From Micromonospora radicis (GTDB taxonomy: Bacteria > Actinomycetota > Actinomycetes > Mycobacteriales > Micromonosporaceae), in contig NZ_QXEC01000020.1 in NCBI RefSeq assembly GCF_003583405.1, positions 47,057-111,056 on the forward strand: a stretch of DNA of 64,000 nucleotides. The letters run 5' to 3'. Positions 16,642 through 24,573 of this stretch are shown here, piece by piece. How positions within the stretch are numbered: position 1 is the stretch's first letter; each line of letters begins with the position of its first letter. Position numbers and translations under genes: made by a program. The notes below the pieces were generated by a model. The model saw only the letters and a list, made by a program, of their open reading frames with translations, did no database searches and had not been told where the DNA came from.

Positions 16642-17808
16642 GTGCGTCCGATCCGTTCCGGTGACCGGGGCCCCGCAGTGGCCGAGATCCGTGCCGTGCT
16701 GACCGGTCTCGACCTTCTGTCGAAGGCAACCGGCCCGTTCAGCGACGAGTTCGACGCGGCCACCGAACGGGCCGTACGTGCCTTCCAGCAGTCACGGGGG
16801 CTCAGCGTCGACGGCCGGGTGGGCGCGGAGACCTGGCGGGCCCTCGACGCCGCCCGCTGGCGCCTCGGTGCCCGCACCCTGTACCACGCGGTCCCGGTGC
16901 CGCTCACCGGCGAGGACGTCCGGTCGTTGCAGGAGCGGCTGCTGGAGATGGGGTACGACGCCGGCCGGGCCGATGCGATCTACGGCGTGCGTACCGCCCG
17001 CGCGGTGGCCCAGTTCCAGCGTGAGGTGGGGTTGGCCCCGGACGGCACCTGCGGCCCACACACCATGGGGGCGCTGCGCCGGCTCGGGCGCAAGGTGGTC
17101 GGCGGCCGCCCGCAGTGGCTACGCGAGTCCGACGCCATCCGGCAGTCCGGCCCGACGCTGGTCGGCCGGACGGTGGTCATCGACCCGGGCCACGGCGGCA
17201 CCGACCCGGGCGTGGTGGTGCCGGACGGGCCACTGCGCTGGACCGAGGCGGACCTGGTGCACGATCTTGCCAGCCGGTTGGAGGGGCGGCTCGCCGCGTC
17301 GGGCGTACGGGTGCAGCTCACCCGGGGGCCGGCACCGGAGACCTGCCTGCCCGACATCGACCGGGCACAGTTGGCGAACTCCCTCGGCGCCGACGTGTTC
17401 ATCTCGCTGCACACCGACGGGCACGCGAACCCGGACGCCGAGGGGGTCGCCACCTACCACTACGGCACCGACAACGGCGTCACCTCGGCGACCGGAGAGC
17501 GGCTCGCCGGCCTGGTCCAGCGGGAGATCGTGGCGCGTACCGGGCTGCGGGACTGCCGTACCCACGCCAAGGCGTGGGACCTGCTGCGGATCACCCGGAT
17601 GCCGGCGGTACGGGTCGAGGTCGGCTACCTCACCTCACCGGCCGACCGCGGCCGGCTGGTCGACCCCCGGTTTAGGGACAGGCTGGTCGAGGCGATCGTG
17701 GCGGCGGTGCAGCGGATGTACCTGCCGATCGAGCGGGACGTGCCCACCGGTTCGATCGACGTGAGCGAACTGCGGGCGGCGGTCGCCGCCGGCACCATGG
17801 TCGACTGA
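16642..17808 (+). CDS. cwlM: N-acetylmuramoyl-L-alanine amidase family protein (CwlM-type)
   Basis: A 388-residue protein without a signal peptide: two N-terminal peptidoglycan-binding repeats (DRGPAVAEIRAVL to GRVGAETWRAL; GEDVRSLQERLLEMGY to GTCGPHTMGAL) and an Amidase_3 domain from about 175. Predicted zinc/catalytic positions are present: His184 (DPGHGGTD), Glu202, His257 (SLHTDGH) and Glu326 (VRVEVGYL). GTG 16642 has GAGGGGG upstream. In M. tuberculosis the orthologue CwlM (Rv3915) is an essential cytoplasmic regulator of MurA rather than a hydrolase. Gene order supports that role, while retained ligands leave activity open. Confidence 0.9.
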   Translation: MRPIRSGDRGPAVAEIRAVLTGLDLLSKATGPFSDEFDAATERAVRAFQQSRGLSVDGRVGAETWRALDAARWRLGARTLYHAVPVPLTGEDVRSLQERLLEMGYDAGRADAIYGVRTARAVAQFQREVGLAPDGTCGPHTMGALRRLGRKVVGGRPQWLRESDAIRQSGPTLVGRTVVIDPGHGGTDPGVVVPDGPLRWTEADLVHDLASRLEGRLAASGVRVQLTRGPAPETCLPDIDRAQLANSLGADVFISLHTDGHANPDAEGVATYHYGTDNGVTSATGERLAGLVQREIVARTGLRDCRTHAKAWDLLRITRMPAVRVEVGYLTSPADRGRLVDPRFRDRLVEAIVAAVQRMYLPIERDVPTGSIDVSELRAAVAAGTMVD

Positions 17809-17817
17809 GCGGTCGGC

Positions 17818-18483
17818 TCAACCGGTCGTGGATCGGGTGGCCGGGGTCGGCCGAACCGGACGTAGCAGCGACTCGGGGCTCATCGAGCCGAGCAGCTTCT
17901 CCAGCGCGTACTCCACGTCCGACTTCCAACTCAGCGCGGTGCGCAGTTCCAGCCGCAGTCGGGGGTAGCGGGGGTGCGGACGGACGGTCTTGAAGCCGAC
18001 CGAGAGGAAGAAGTCGGCGGGCGCCACGCAGGCGCCGGTCGGGTCGGCGGCGTCACCGTACTTGGCGTCACCGAACGCCTCGATCGCCTTGATCCCCCGC
18101 TTGGTGAGATCACGTGCCACTCCCTGCACCAGCATCCGGCCCAGGCCGCCGCCGGCGAAGGCAGGCACCACGTTCGCGGTCATCAACATCACCGCGTCGG
18201 CGGAGACCGGTGAGGTGGGGAACGCCATCGAGCGGGGCACATAGGCCGGCGGCGCGTACATGACGAAGCCCGCGGGCATGCCGTCGACGTAGACGAGCTT
18301 GCCGCAGGAGCCCCACTCCAGCAGGGTCTGCGAGACCCACGCCTCCTTCTCCAGGCCGGGGTCGCCGGCGGCGCAGGCGCGGTCCGCGGAAACCGGATCA
18401 AGCTCCCAGTAGACGCACTGCCGGCATGGGCGGGGCAGATCCTCCAGGGTGTCCAGGGTCAGACTGACCAGACGTCGCGACAT
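17818..18483 (-). CDS. GNAT family N-acetyltransferase
   Basis: A 221-residue protein. The acetyl-CoA-binding motif of the fold is ANVVPAFAGGGLGRMLVQGVARDL, preceded by the strand GFVMYAPPAYVPRS. The N-terminus has CRQCVYWELDP with a close Cys pair and a further Cys nearby. It is convergent with cwlM (9-bp gap) and holds the position of Rv3916c between cwlM and parB. The acceptor substrate is unknown. Confidence 0.82.
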   Translation of the reverse strand: MSRRLVSLTLDTLEDLPRPCRQCVYWELDPVSADRACAAGDPGLEKEAWVSQTLLEWGSCGKLVYVDGMPAGFVMYAPPAYVPRSMAFPTSPVSADAVMLMTANVVPAFAGGGLGRMLVQGVARDLTKRGIKAIEAFGDAKYGDAADPTGACVAPADFFLSVGFKTVRPHPRYPRLRLELRTALSWKSDVEYALEKLLGSMSPESLLRPVRPTPATRSTTG

Positions 18484-18774
18484 TGGCGCTTCCCCACACT
18501 AGGCTCGGCAGTGGGACCGGCCCGGACGCCACCGCCGCACTCCTGCCCCCGACGAGCGATCGTACGCCGCCGATCGGCGCCGCGGGAGGGGACTTGCGAA
18601 TGCCCACCTCAGGACACCCGGCGGTGGGCCCGGCATGTGGACGCGCGGCCGATCGAGGCCGCCCCGGGCGATCGACGGCGGCTAGGATCGGCACTCGGCG
18701 CACCGTGTCGCCATGGTCGCCGGAAACCGGGGTATCCGGGACGGGAGCCGTCCGCGCAGCATCGAGGTGATGTC

Positions 18775-20088
18775 ATGACCGGCACGACACTCGACGACTA
18801 CACCGACCGGTACGCCCGCCGGGTGCGGGGGATGACCGCCTCGGAGATCCGGGCGCTGTTCGCGGTCGCCAGCCGGCCGGAGGTGGTGTCGCTCGCCGGT
18901 GGCGCCCCGTACATCGCGGCGCTGCCGCTGGACGCCGTCGGTGAGATGCTCGGCCGGCTCGGCACCGACCACGGCAACACCACCCTCCAGTACGGCATCG
19001 GCCAGGGCACCCTGGAACTGCGCGAGCGCATCTGCGAGGTGATGGCTCTCTCCCGCATCGACGCCTCGTGTGGTGCCTCACCGGAGGACGTGGTGGTGAC
19101 CGTCGGCGGCCAGCAGGCACTCGACCTGGTCGCCCGCCTCTTCCTCGACCCGGGTGACGTGGTGCTCGCCGAGGGACCGACCTACGTCGGTGCGCTCGGG
19201 GTGTTCCAGGCCGCTCAGGCCCAGGTGGTGCACGTGCCGATGGACGACGACGGGCTGATTCCGGATGCGCTGGAGACGGCCATCGCGGAGCAGGCCCGCG
19301 CCGGCCGGCGGGTGAAGTTCCTCTACACCATCCCGACCTACCAGAACCCGACCGGCGTGACGCTCACCGAGGAGCGCCGGGAACAGGTGCTGGACATCTG
19401 CGAACGTGCGGGTCTGCTGGTGGTCGAGGACGACCCGTACGGCCAGTTGGGTTTCGAAGGGGAGGCACCGGCGCCGTTGCGGGCGCGGCGCCGCAACGGC
19501 GTCTTCTACCTCAGTACCTTCTCCAAGACGTTCGCCCCGGGGCTGCGGGTCGGTTGGATTCTCGCCCCGCACGCCGTCCGCGACAAACTGGTCATCGCCA
19601 GCGAGGCGCAGATCCTCTGCCCCAGCGCGTACGCGCAGTCGGCGGTGAGCACCTACCTCGGCACCATGCCCTGGCGCGAGCAGTTGAAGGTCTACCAAGA
19701 GGTCTACCGGGAGCGGCGGGACGCGATGCTCGCCGCGCTGGCAGACCTGATGCCGATCGGGACCAGATGGACCACGCCCGGTGGCGGCCTCTTCGTCTGG
19801 GCGACGCTGCCGGACGGGCTCGACTCGAAGGCGATGATGCCCAGGGCCATCGCCGCCCGGGTCGCGTACGTCCCCGGAACCGGTTTCTACGCCGACGGCA
19901 CCGGCAACGGGCACATGCGACTCAACTTCTCGTTCCCGTCGCCCGAGCGGATCCGCGAAGGCGTCCGCCGCCTGGCCGGGGTGATGGAACAGGACATCGC
20001 GATGCGGCGGGTGTTCGGCGCGGTCGGCGGGCCGGGTGCCCGGCGTGGCCGGGCCGGCTCCGACACCCCCGGCCCAGACTTGGCATGA
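18775..20088 (+). CDS. PLP-dependent aminotransferase (class I/II, 2-aminoadipate transaminase-like)
   Basis: A 437-residue fold-type I enzyme. The N-terminus SLAGGAPY, the cofactor region VTVGGQQALDLVARLFLDPGDVVLAEGPTYVGAL, the YTIPTYQNPTGVTL block and Schiff-base Lys251 in STFSKTFAPGLRVGW are all present. ATG 18775 has GAGGTGA upstream. It belongs to the LysN/MocR-catalytic-domain group without the GntR DNA-binding part. It overlaps the ligase-like gene by one base (TGATG), so the two are probably translated together. Substrate not determinable. Confidence 0.9.
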   Translation: MTGTTLDDYTDRYARRVRGMTASEIRALFAVASRPEVVSLAGGAPYIAALPLDAVGEMLGRLGTDHGNTTLQYGIGQGTLELRERICEVMALSRIDASCGASPEDVVVTVGGQQALDLVARLFLDPGDVVLAEGPTYVGALGVFQAAQAQVVHVPMDDDGLIPDALETAIAEQARAGRRVKFLYTIPTYQNPTGVTLTEERREQVLDICERAGLLVVEDDPYGQLGFEGEAPAPLRARRRNGVFYLSTFSKTFAPGLRVGWILAPHAVRDKLVIASEAQILCPSAYAQSAVSTYLGTMPWREQLKVYQEVYRERRDAMLAALADLMPIGTRWTTPGGGLFVWATLPDGLDSKAMMPRAIAARVAYVPGTGFYADGTGNGHMRLNFSFPSPERIREGVRRLAGVMEQDIAMRRVFGAVGGPGARRGRAGSDTPGPDLA

Positions 20089-21089
20089 TGCCCGGCATGG
20101 GTGCCAGCGCCGCCGAAGAATCCTCCGTGTCCGGTACCGCCACCACAGAGCTGCACGTGCTCGTGCTGGCCGGCGGACTGTCGTACGAACGCGACGTGTC
20201 GCTGCGCTCCGGCCGTCGGGTGCTCGACGCGCTCCGGGCGTTCGGAGTGCAGGCCGAGCTACGTGACGCCGACGTGGCGTTGCTGCCGGCGTTGGCCGCC
20301 GACCCACCCGACGCCGTGGTGATCGCCCTGCACGGCGCCACCGGCGAGGACGGCTCGTTGCGTGGGGTGCTCGACCTCTGCGGAGTTCCGTACGTCGGCT
20401 GCGACGCCCGTGCGTCCCGGCTCGCCTGGGACAAGCCGTCGGCGAAGGCGGTGCTCCGCGAGGCCGGCATCGCCACGCCGGACTGGGTCGCGCTGCCACA
20501 CGACCGGTTCAGCGAACTGGGCGCGGTGGCCGTGCTCGATCGCATCGTGGACCGGCTGGGACTACCGCTGATGGTGAAGCCCGCCCAGGGCGGCTCCGGA
20601 CTCGGCGCCGCCGTGGTCCGGGACGCCGCGTCGCTGCCGGCCGCCATGGTCGGTTGTTTCGCGTACGACCAGACCGCGCTGGTGGAGCGCTACGTGCCCG
20701 GCATGGACGTGGCGGTCTCCGTCATCGACCTGGGTGACGGCCCCCGGGCGCTGCCACCGGTCGAGATCGTGCCCCGCAACGGCGTCTACGACTACGCCGC
20801 CCGCTACACCGCCGGGCGGACCACCTGGCACACCCCGGCTCGGCTCGATCCGGCCGTTGCCGAGTCGGTGGGGCAGGTGGCGCTGGCCGCGCACGCCGCC
20901 CTCGGGCTTCGCGACCTGAGCCGGGTCGATCTGATCGTCGACTCGGCGGGGCAGCCGCACGTCCTGGAGGTCAACGTCGCGCCCGGGATGACCGAGACCT
21001 CACTGCTGCCGCTCGCGGTGCAGGCGGCCGGGCTGGACTTCGGCCGGGTACTCGGTGAACTGGTCGCCCGCGCGGCCACCCGACGCTGA
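20088..21089 (+). CDS. D-alanine--D-alanine ligase family protein (ATP-grasp)
   Basis: A 333-residue ATP-grasp ligase with Ddl hallmarks: GGLSYERDVSLRSG near the N-terminus, HGATGEDGSLRG, VKPAQGGSGLGAAVV (ATP loop) and EVNVAPGMTETSLLPLA at the C-terminus. It may make a D-Ala-D-Ala-like dipeptide, but departures such as LRG for the usual QG and location outside a mur cluster make another dipeptide substrate possible. The start is ATG 20088 (or 20097). It is coupled to the aminotransferase, suggesting that the transaminase product or a D-amino acid feeds the ligase. Confidence 0.87.
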   Translation: MPGMGASAAEESSVSGTATTELHVLVLAGGLSYERDVSLRSGRRVLDALRAFGVQAELRDADVALLPALAADPPDAVVIALHGATGEDGSLRGVLDLCGVPYVGCDARASRLAWDKPSAKAVLREAGIATPDWVALPHDRFSELGAVAVLDRIVDRLGLPLMVKPAQGGSGLGAAVVRDAASLPAAMVGCFAYDQTALVERYVPGMDVAVSVIDLGDGPRALPPVEIVPRNGVYDYAARYTAGRTTWHTPARLDPAVAESVGQVALAAHAALGLRDLSRVDLIVDSAGQPHVLEVNVAPGMTETSLLPLAVQAAGLDFGRVLGELVARAATRR

Positions 21090-21227
21090 CCACCCCCGCC
21101 CAGTCACCGGCGTACGCACGGCCCGATCGGCAGCGTCGGCCCGAGACGACTGGTGGTGGCGCCCCGACCGGTTCCCGCGCCGAGCCGGATCCGGGCCACC
21201 GTACGCCATATCCGCAGTCCGAGACGC

Positions 21228-22394
21228 TCAGGCGCCGGTCGGTCGGTCTGCCGGACCGGCCGAGCCGCTGGCAGCATCCGGTGCCGGCCTCGGCGCCGCC
21301 GACGAGGGCCCAGCTGACGCATCCGACGCCGGCGCCCCTCCCGGAGTAGCCACCCCGCCCACCGTGGCCGCTGCCGCCTTCTCAGCGGCTTCTACCTGGC
21401 CCTCAGCGGCCGTCGTCGACTCCTCGGTCCCCGCTCCGCGTTCGGCTTGCGCCGGCCTTCCCGGGCCGGCCCCGGGCGTTGCGGCGGGCGAAGCGGCCGC
21501 GGCCTGATCCGGCGAGACGCCCTCGGGGGTGGGCTGCGGCCGCCCGGTCGGCGGGGCGGTGCTTGTCTGCGACGCCGGTTCGGATGTCGGGGCGGCCAAC
21601 CTGTCGGCCGTGTTGCCTGCGGTACTCGCTGCCTCGCCCCGGCGGGGCACGGTGCCGGACGAGGTGTCCGACGCCGAGTTCTCCGCGGCGACCTTGACCT
21701 CACTCGACAGTTCGGGCGGCTCGGCCGTCTCCCCGATGACGTCGAGCAGTGATGCCCCTTCACTGGTGGACACCTGCTCGGGCGCTGCCGACTGGGCGGC
21801 GAGACTGGACGGGGCCTGCCACTGGATGCGGGGTGGTTCCGCGAGTGGGCGTCCACCGAACTCGGCGAGCCAGGCAGCCACCAGGGCCAGGTTCTCCCGC
21901 CACTGCTCCTCGGAGATGGGCGGCAGGATCGAATCCCAGAGGGAGAGGAAAGTACCCCGCAGCTGGAGCCGTCCGTACGGTCGGGCCAGGAACCACATGT
22001 GCAGGTGGGCAGACCCGTCGCCCCACCGGCTGACATGAACCCGCGCTACTCCGTCCAGCGACCGGATGGCGCGTTCGAGTCGTACCGTCATCACGCCCAA
22101 CTCGGCGGCGAGCAGGTTCGGTAGATCGCCCAGGTCGAGGTGTGACCGGGACTCCAGGATGAGGACCATCGGCAGACCGGTCGGCCGGTCCATGGCGCGT
22201 ACGCGCCACCGCTCACCGACCCAGATGTAGGCATCGTCGGGCGCCTGGCAGGCGGTGCATTCCCGATTGCCCTCGCCCTTGCGGGGCGGTTCGACCGGGA
22301 CCGGATCGTCGAGTTGCTTGACCCGTAGGTCGCCCTCGAAGGGAAAGGACGGCCACTGGGTGAAGTCCGGGACTGAGGGAGGGGTGTCGGGCAC
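21228..22394 (-). CDS. HIT-like domain protein with long Ala/Pro/Ser/Thr-rich tail
   Basis: Residues 1-195 resemble a HIT/galactose-1-phosphate-uridylyltransferase-like fold: CTAC (46-49), HLHMWFLAR (130-138) with a single His-x-His, and FLSLWDSILPP. Residues 200-388 are disordered and rich in A, P, S, T and E. GTG 22394 sits 7 bases after TAGGGT, which suggests a leaderless transcript; longer in-frame starts run into a parS site and are unlikely. It is convergent with the ligase gene. The function is unknown; nucleotide binding is inferred from the motif. Confidence 0.75.
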   Translation of the reverse strand: MPDTPPSVPDFTQWPSFPFEGDLRVKQLDDPVPVEPPRKGEGNRECTACQAPDDAYIWVGERWRVRAMDRPTGLPMVLILESRSHLDLGDLPNLLAAELGVMTVRLERAIRSLDGVARVHVSRWGDGSAHLHMWFLARPYGRLQLRGTFLSLWDSILPPISEEQWRENLALVAAWLAEFGGRPLAEPPRIQWQAPSSLAAQSAAPEQVSTSEGASLLDVIGETAEPPELSSEVKVAAENSASDTSSGTVPRRGEAASTAGNTADRLAAPTSEPASQTSTAPPTGRPQPTPEGVSPDQAAAASPAATPGAGPGRPAQAERGAGTEESTTAAEGQVEAAEKAAAATVGGVATPGGAPASDASAGPSSAAPRPAPDAASGSAGPADRPTGA

Positions 22395-22490
22395 GACGCT
22401 GACCCTAACCGAGTCCAGGACCGCTGTCCCTACCTGAGCCGGCTTCGTCTCCGACGCCCGCCGGAAGGATCCACCCAGCCGCCCGGCCCG

Positions 22491-22616
22491 TTGTCCCCAG
22501 AGATATCCACAGGCACTCGATCCCTGGCGCGATGCCCACCCTCCCGCCCCGACAAGGGCTTTCGCTGTCTGTTTCACGTGAAACATCGGTGGCCTGTGGA
22601 CAACCGGTGTGGATAA
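22491..22616. promoter_or_regulatory. DnaA boxes flanking the first parS site
   Basis: TTGTCCCCA (22491-22499) and ATATCCACA (22503-22511) have one mismatch. TTGTCCACA (minus, 22595-22603) and TTATCCACA (minus, 22608-22616) are perfect. They bracket parS at 22571. Confidence 0.6.
22571..22584. promoter_or_regulatory. parS site 1
   Basis: Perfect GTTTCACGTGAAAC, the ParB-binding palindrome of actinobacterial chromosomes. Confidence 0.95.
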
Positions 22617-22659
22617 CGTGATGGCGCCGACGCCCATCCGCAGCCGCCCGGACGCCGAC

Positions 22660-22673
22660 GTTTCACGTGAAAC
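22660..22673. promoter_or_regulatory. parS site 2
   Basis: Perfect GTTTCACGTGAAAC, 89 bp from site 1. Confidence 0.95.
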
Positions 22674-23195
22674 GAGGTCGCGGCATTGGCCGGCCCTCCT
22701 TCACCTGTCGAGCCCTCCCGACACCGTTCCGGCCGCCGCCAAGACAGATTCGCCGGGTCGGCAGCGAGCGCACTCGCGACCGGCTCCCCGACGGGGTGGG
22801 CTTCCTGGCCGGGCTCGATGCCACAGGCACGAGTCGCGGCCCGACCTGCCCCGGCCCGGTGCTACCCGGCGCGATATCGGTGAGGTCGACCATCGACCAT
22901 CGACCTAGCCGGCCAACGAGGCGGCGACCGCCCCCAGTTGCCCGGCATGGCCATCCCGGTGCCCGCAACCAGTTCCAGGCCGGCACCGACCCGAGGCGGC
23001 CGCGGCCGTACTCCACGCCGAGTGCGTCAAGCTCAGCAGGGCTAGGCACCTGGCAATCGAATGCCACATCCCGGTCCCGCCGGCTGCCCGAGTCGCGGGT
23101 CGGGCGGAGGCTTGAGAGCCGGATGAGCGGGACGGGCCGGTTCTCTGATGCTCAGGCTGGCACCAGAGTCGCTCTGCAAACGACGACCTGGGCCC

Positions 23196-23209
23196 GTTTC
23201 ACGTGAAAC
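23196..23209. promoter_or_regulatory. parS site 3
   Basis: Perfect GTTTCACGTGAAAC, extended symmetrically by CCC and GGG. Confidence 0.95.
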
Positions 23210-23286
23210 GGGGGCCGGGAGGCATTCCTCGACGTGATGGGATCCGATGACCGGGGGCAGCTCCACTGAGCTTCCAGCTCTACCGG

Positions 23287-23300
23287 GTTTCACGTGAAAC
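23287..23300. promoter_or_regulatory. parS site 4
   Basis: Perfect GTTTCACGTGAAAC, 91 bp from site 3, close to the 89-bp spacing of sites 1 and 2. Confidence 0.95.
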
Positions 23301-23399
23301 GGGCCCGCAACTGCCCTCGGCCAGCCGGAGTCCCGGCGGTCGCCGCGAACCACTCGGGTGTCCAGCCGTCCCGGATCGCCGGAGTCCGGCCAGTCCCGT

Positions 23400-23450
23400 C
23401 GGGGTTACCCCACAACGCCAGCCGTCGGTCGGTGTAATGGGGTAACCCCG
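23400..23450. repeat. paired 11-bp palindromes forming an inverted repeat
   Basis: CGGGGTTACCCCA (23400-23412) and TGGGGTAACCCCG (23438-23450) are perfect reverse complements 25 bases apart, and each is itself a palindrome GGGGTNACCCC. It could be a tandem operator or a hairpin beyond parB. Confidence 0.65.
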
Positions 23451-23493
23451 GATTCCGAGGCGAGGGCGGTCGCGCTCCAAGCGGGCAACGAAA

Positions 23494-23525
23494 CGGCCGC
23501 CCTGCCGGATCAGCGAGGGCGGCCG
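23494..23525 (-). terminator. parAB terminator
   Basis: CGGCCGCCCT and AGGGCGGCCG arms with a 12-base loop, 17 bp after the parB stop on the minus strand. Confidence 0.75.
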
Positions 23526-23541
23526 GTGAGTCGCGCCTGAC

Positions 23542-24546
23542 TCAGTCCTCCGACTGCGTCCGGTCTACGCCGATGATGTCGACGATCCGTTCCAGATCGT
23601 CGACCGTGGCGAACTCGATCGTGATCTTGCCCTTGCTCCGCCCGATGTCAACCTTGACTCGGGTGTCGAAGCGGTCGGAGAGTCGGTCAGCGAGGTCGTT
23701 GAGGCCGGGCGCGTGCGGCTTCGCACGACGCTTGGCCGCCTCCGTCTTGCCCGTACTCTCGCTCAGCGAGAGCGCGACGATCTCCTCGGTGGCCCGTACC
23801 GACAGCCCCTCGGCGACGATCCGCAGCGCGAGCTGCTCCTGCGTCTCCGAGTCCTCAAGGCTCAACAACGCCCGGGCATGTCCCGCCGAGAGCACTCCCG
23901 CGGCGACCCGCCGCTGCACGGGCGCCGGCAGGTTCAGCAGCCTGATGGTGTTGGAGATCTGCGGTCGGCTACGCCCGATCCGGCGGGCCAGCTCTTCGTG
24001 CGTCGCGCCGAACTCGTCCAGCAGCTGCTGGTACGCCGCGGCCTCTTCGAGAGGGTTCAGATTCGCGCGGTGGATGTTCTCCAACAGCGCGTCGCGCAGC
24101 ATGGCATCGTCGCGGGTGTCCCGGACGATCGCCGGGATACTCTCCCGACCGACCGCCTGCGCGGCCCGCCACCGCCGCTCGCCCATGACGAGTTCGAACT
24201 TCTCGTCGTCGAGCTGACGCACCACGATCGGCTGGAGAAAGCCGACCTCCTGGATGGAGGTCTTCAGTTCCTCCAGCGCTTCCTCGTCGAAGACCTGCCG
24301 GGGCTGCTTCGGGTTGGGCACGATCGAGTCGACCGGGATCTCGGCGAAGCGCGCGCCCGGCACCGGGCTCAGGACCGGGTCGGGCTCCGTCGCCGGCGCC
24401 GGGATCGCGGCCGGTACGACGACATCCGTCGTACCGGCCGCATCGGCGGTGATCACAGCGGAGCCCGTACCGGCATCCGGAGCCGGTCCGGTCGGGATGA
24501 GCGCTCCAAGGCCCCGCCCCAGACCGCCCCGAGGACGGTTCTTCAT
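23542..24546 (-). CDS. parB: chromosome partitioning protein ParB
   Basis: CTP-dependent DNA clamp that loads at parS and spreads to build the segregation complex. The 334 residues start MKNRPRGGLGRGLGALIP (ParA-interacting tail), then a CTPase domain with QPIVVR and GERRWRAA boxes, the helix-turn-helix region (RRIGRSRPQISNTIRLLNLP) and a C-terminal dimerisation region. The ATG start lies 27 bp after the parA stop, so the two form an operon. Four parS sites lie just downstream and one inside parA. Confidence 0.97.
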   Translation of the reverse strand: MKNRPRGGLGRGLGALIPTGPAPDAGTGSAVITADAAGTTDVVVPAAIPAPATEPDPVLSPVPGARFAEIPVDSIVPNPKQPRQVFDEEALEELKTSIQEVGFLQPIVVRQLDDEKFELVMGERRWRAAQAVGRESIPAIVRDTRDDAMLRDALLENIHRANLNPLEEAAAYQQLLDEFGATHEELARRIGRSRPQISNTIRLLNLPAPVQRRVAAGVLSAGHARALLSLEDSETQEQLALRIVAEGLSVRATEEIVALSLSESTGKTEAAKRRAKPHAPGLNDLADRLSDRFDTRVKVDIGRSKGKITIEFATVDDLERIVDIIGVDRTQSED

Positions 24547-24573
24547 GCCACGCCTCCCAGCGCCTCGTCCGCA

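Larger units (their letters stand above)
22395..23541. other. noncoding parS-rich region upstream of the HIT-like gene and downstream of parB
   Basis: About 1.15 kb without a credible gene; the open frames here on both strands lack ribosome sites and family features. It holds four perfect parS sites, four DnaA-box-like sequences, a pair of GGGGT(T/A)ACCCC palindromes and the parB terminator. It looks like a centromere-like segregation region about 9 kb from oriC. Confidence 0.8.

Noticed and set aside
22663..23206. Overlapping ORFs in the parS region on both strands
   Set aside because: No ribosome sites, no family features, and they read through parS and DnaA boxes.
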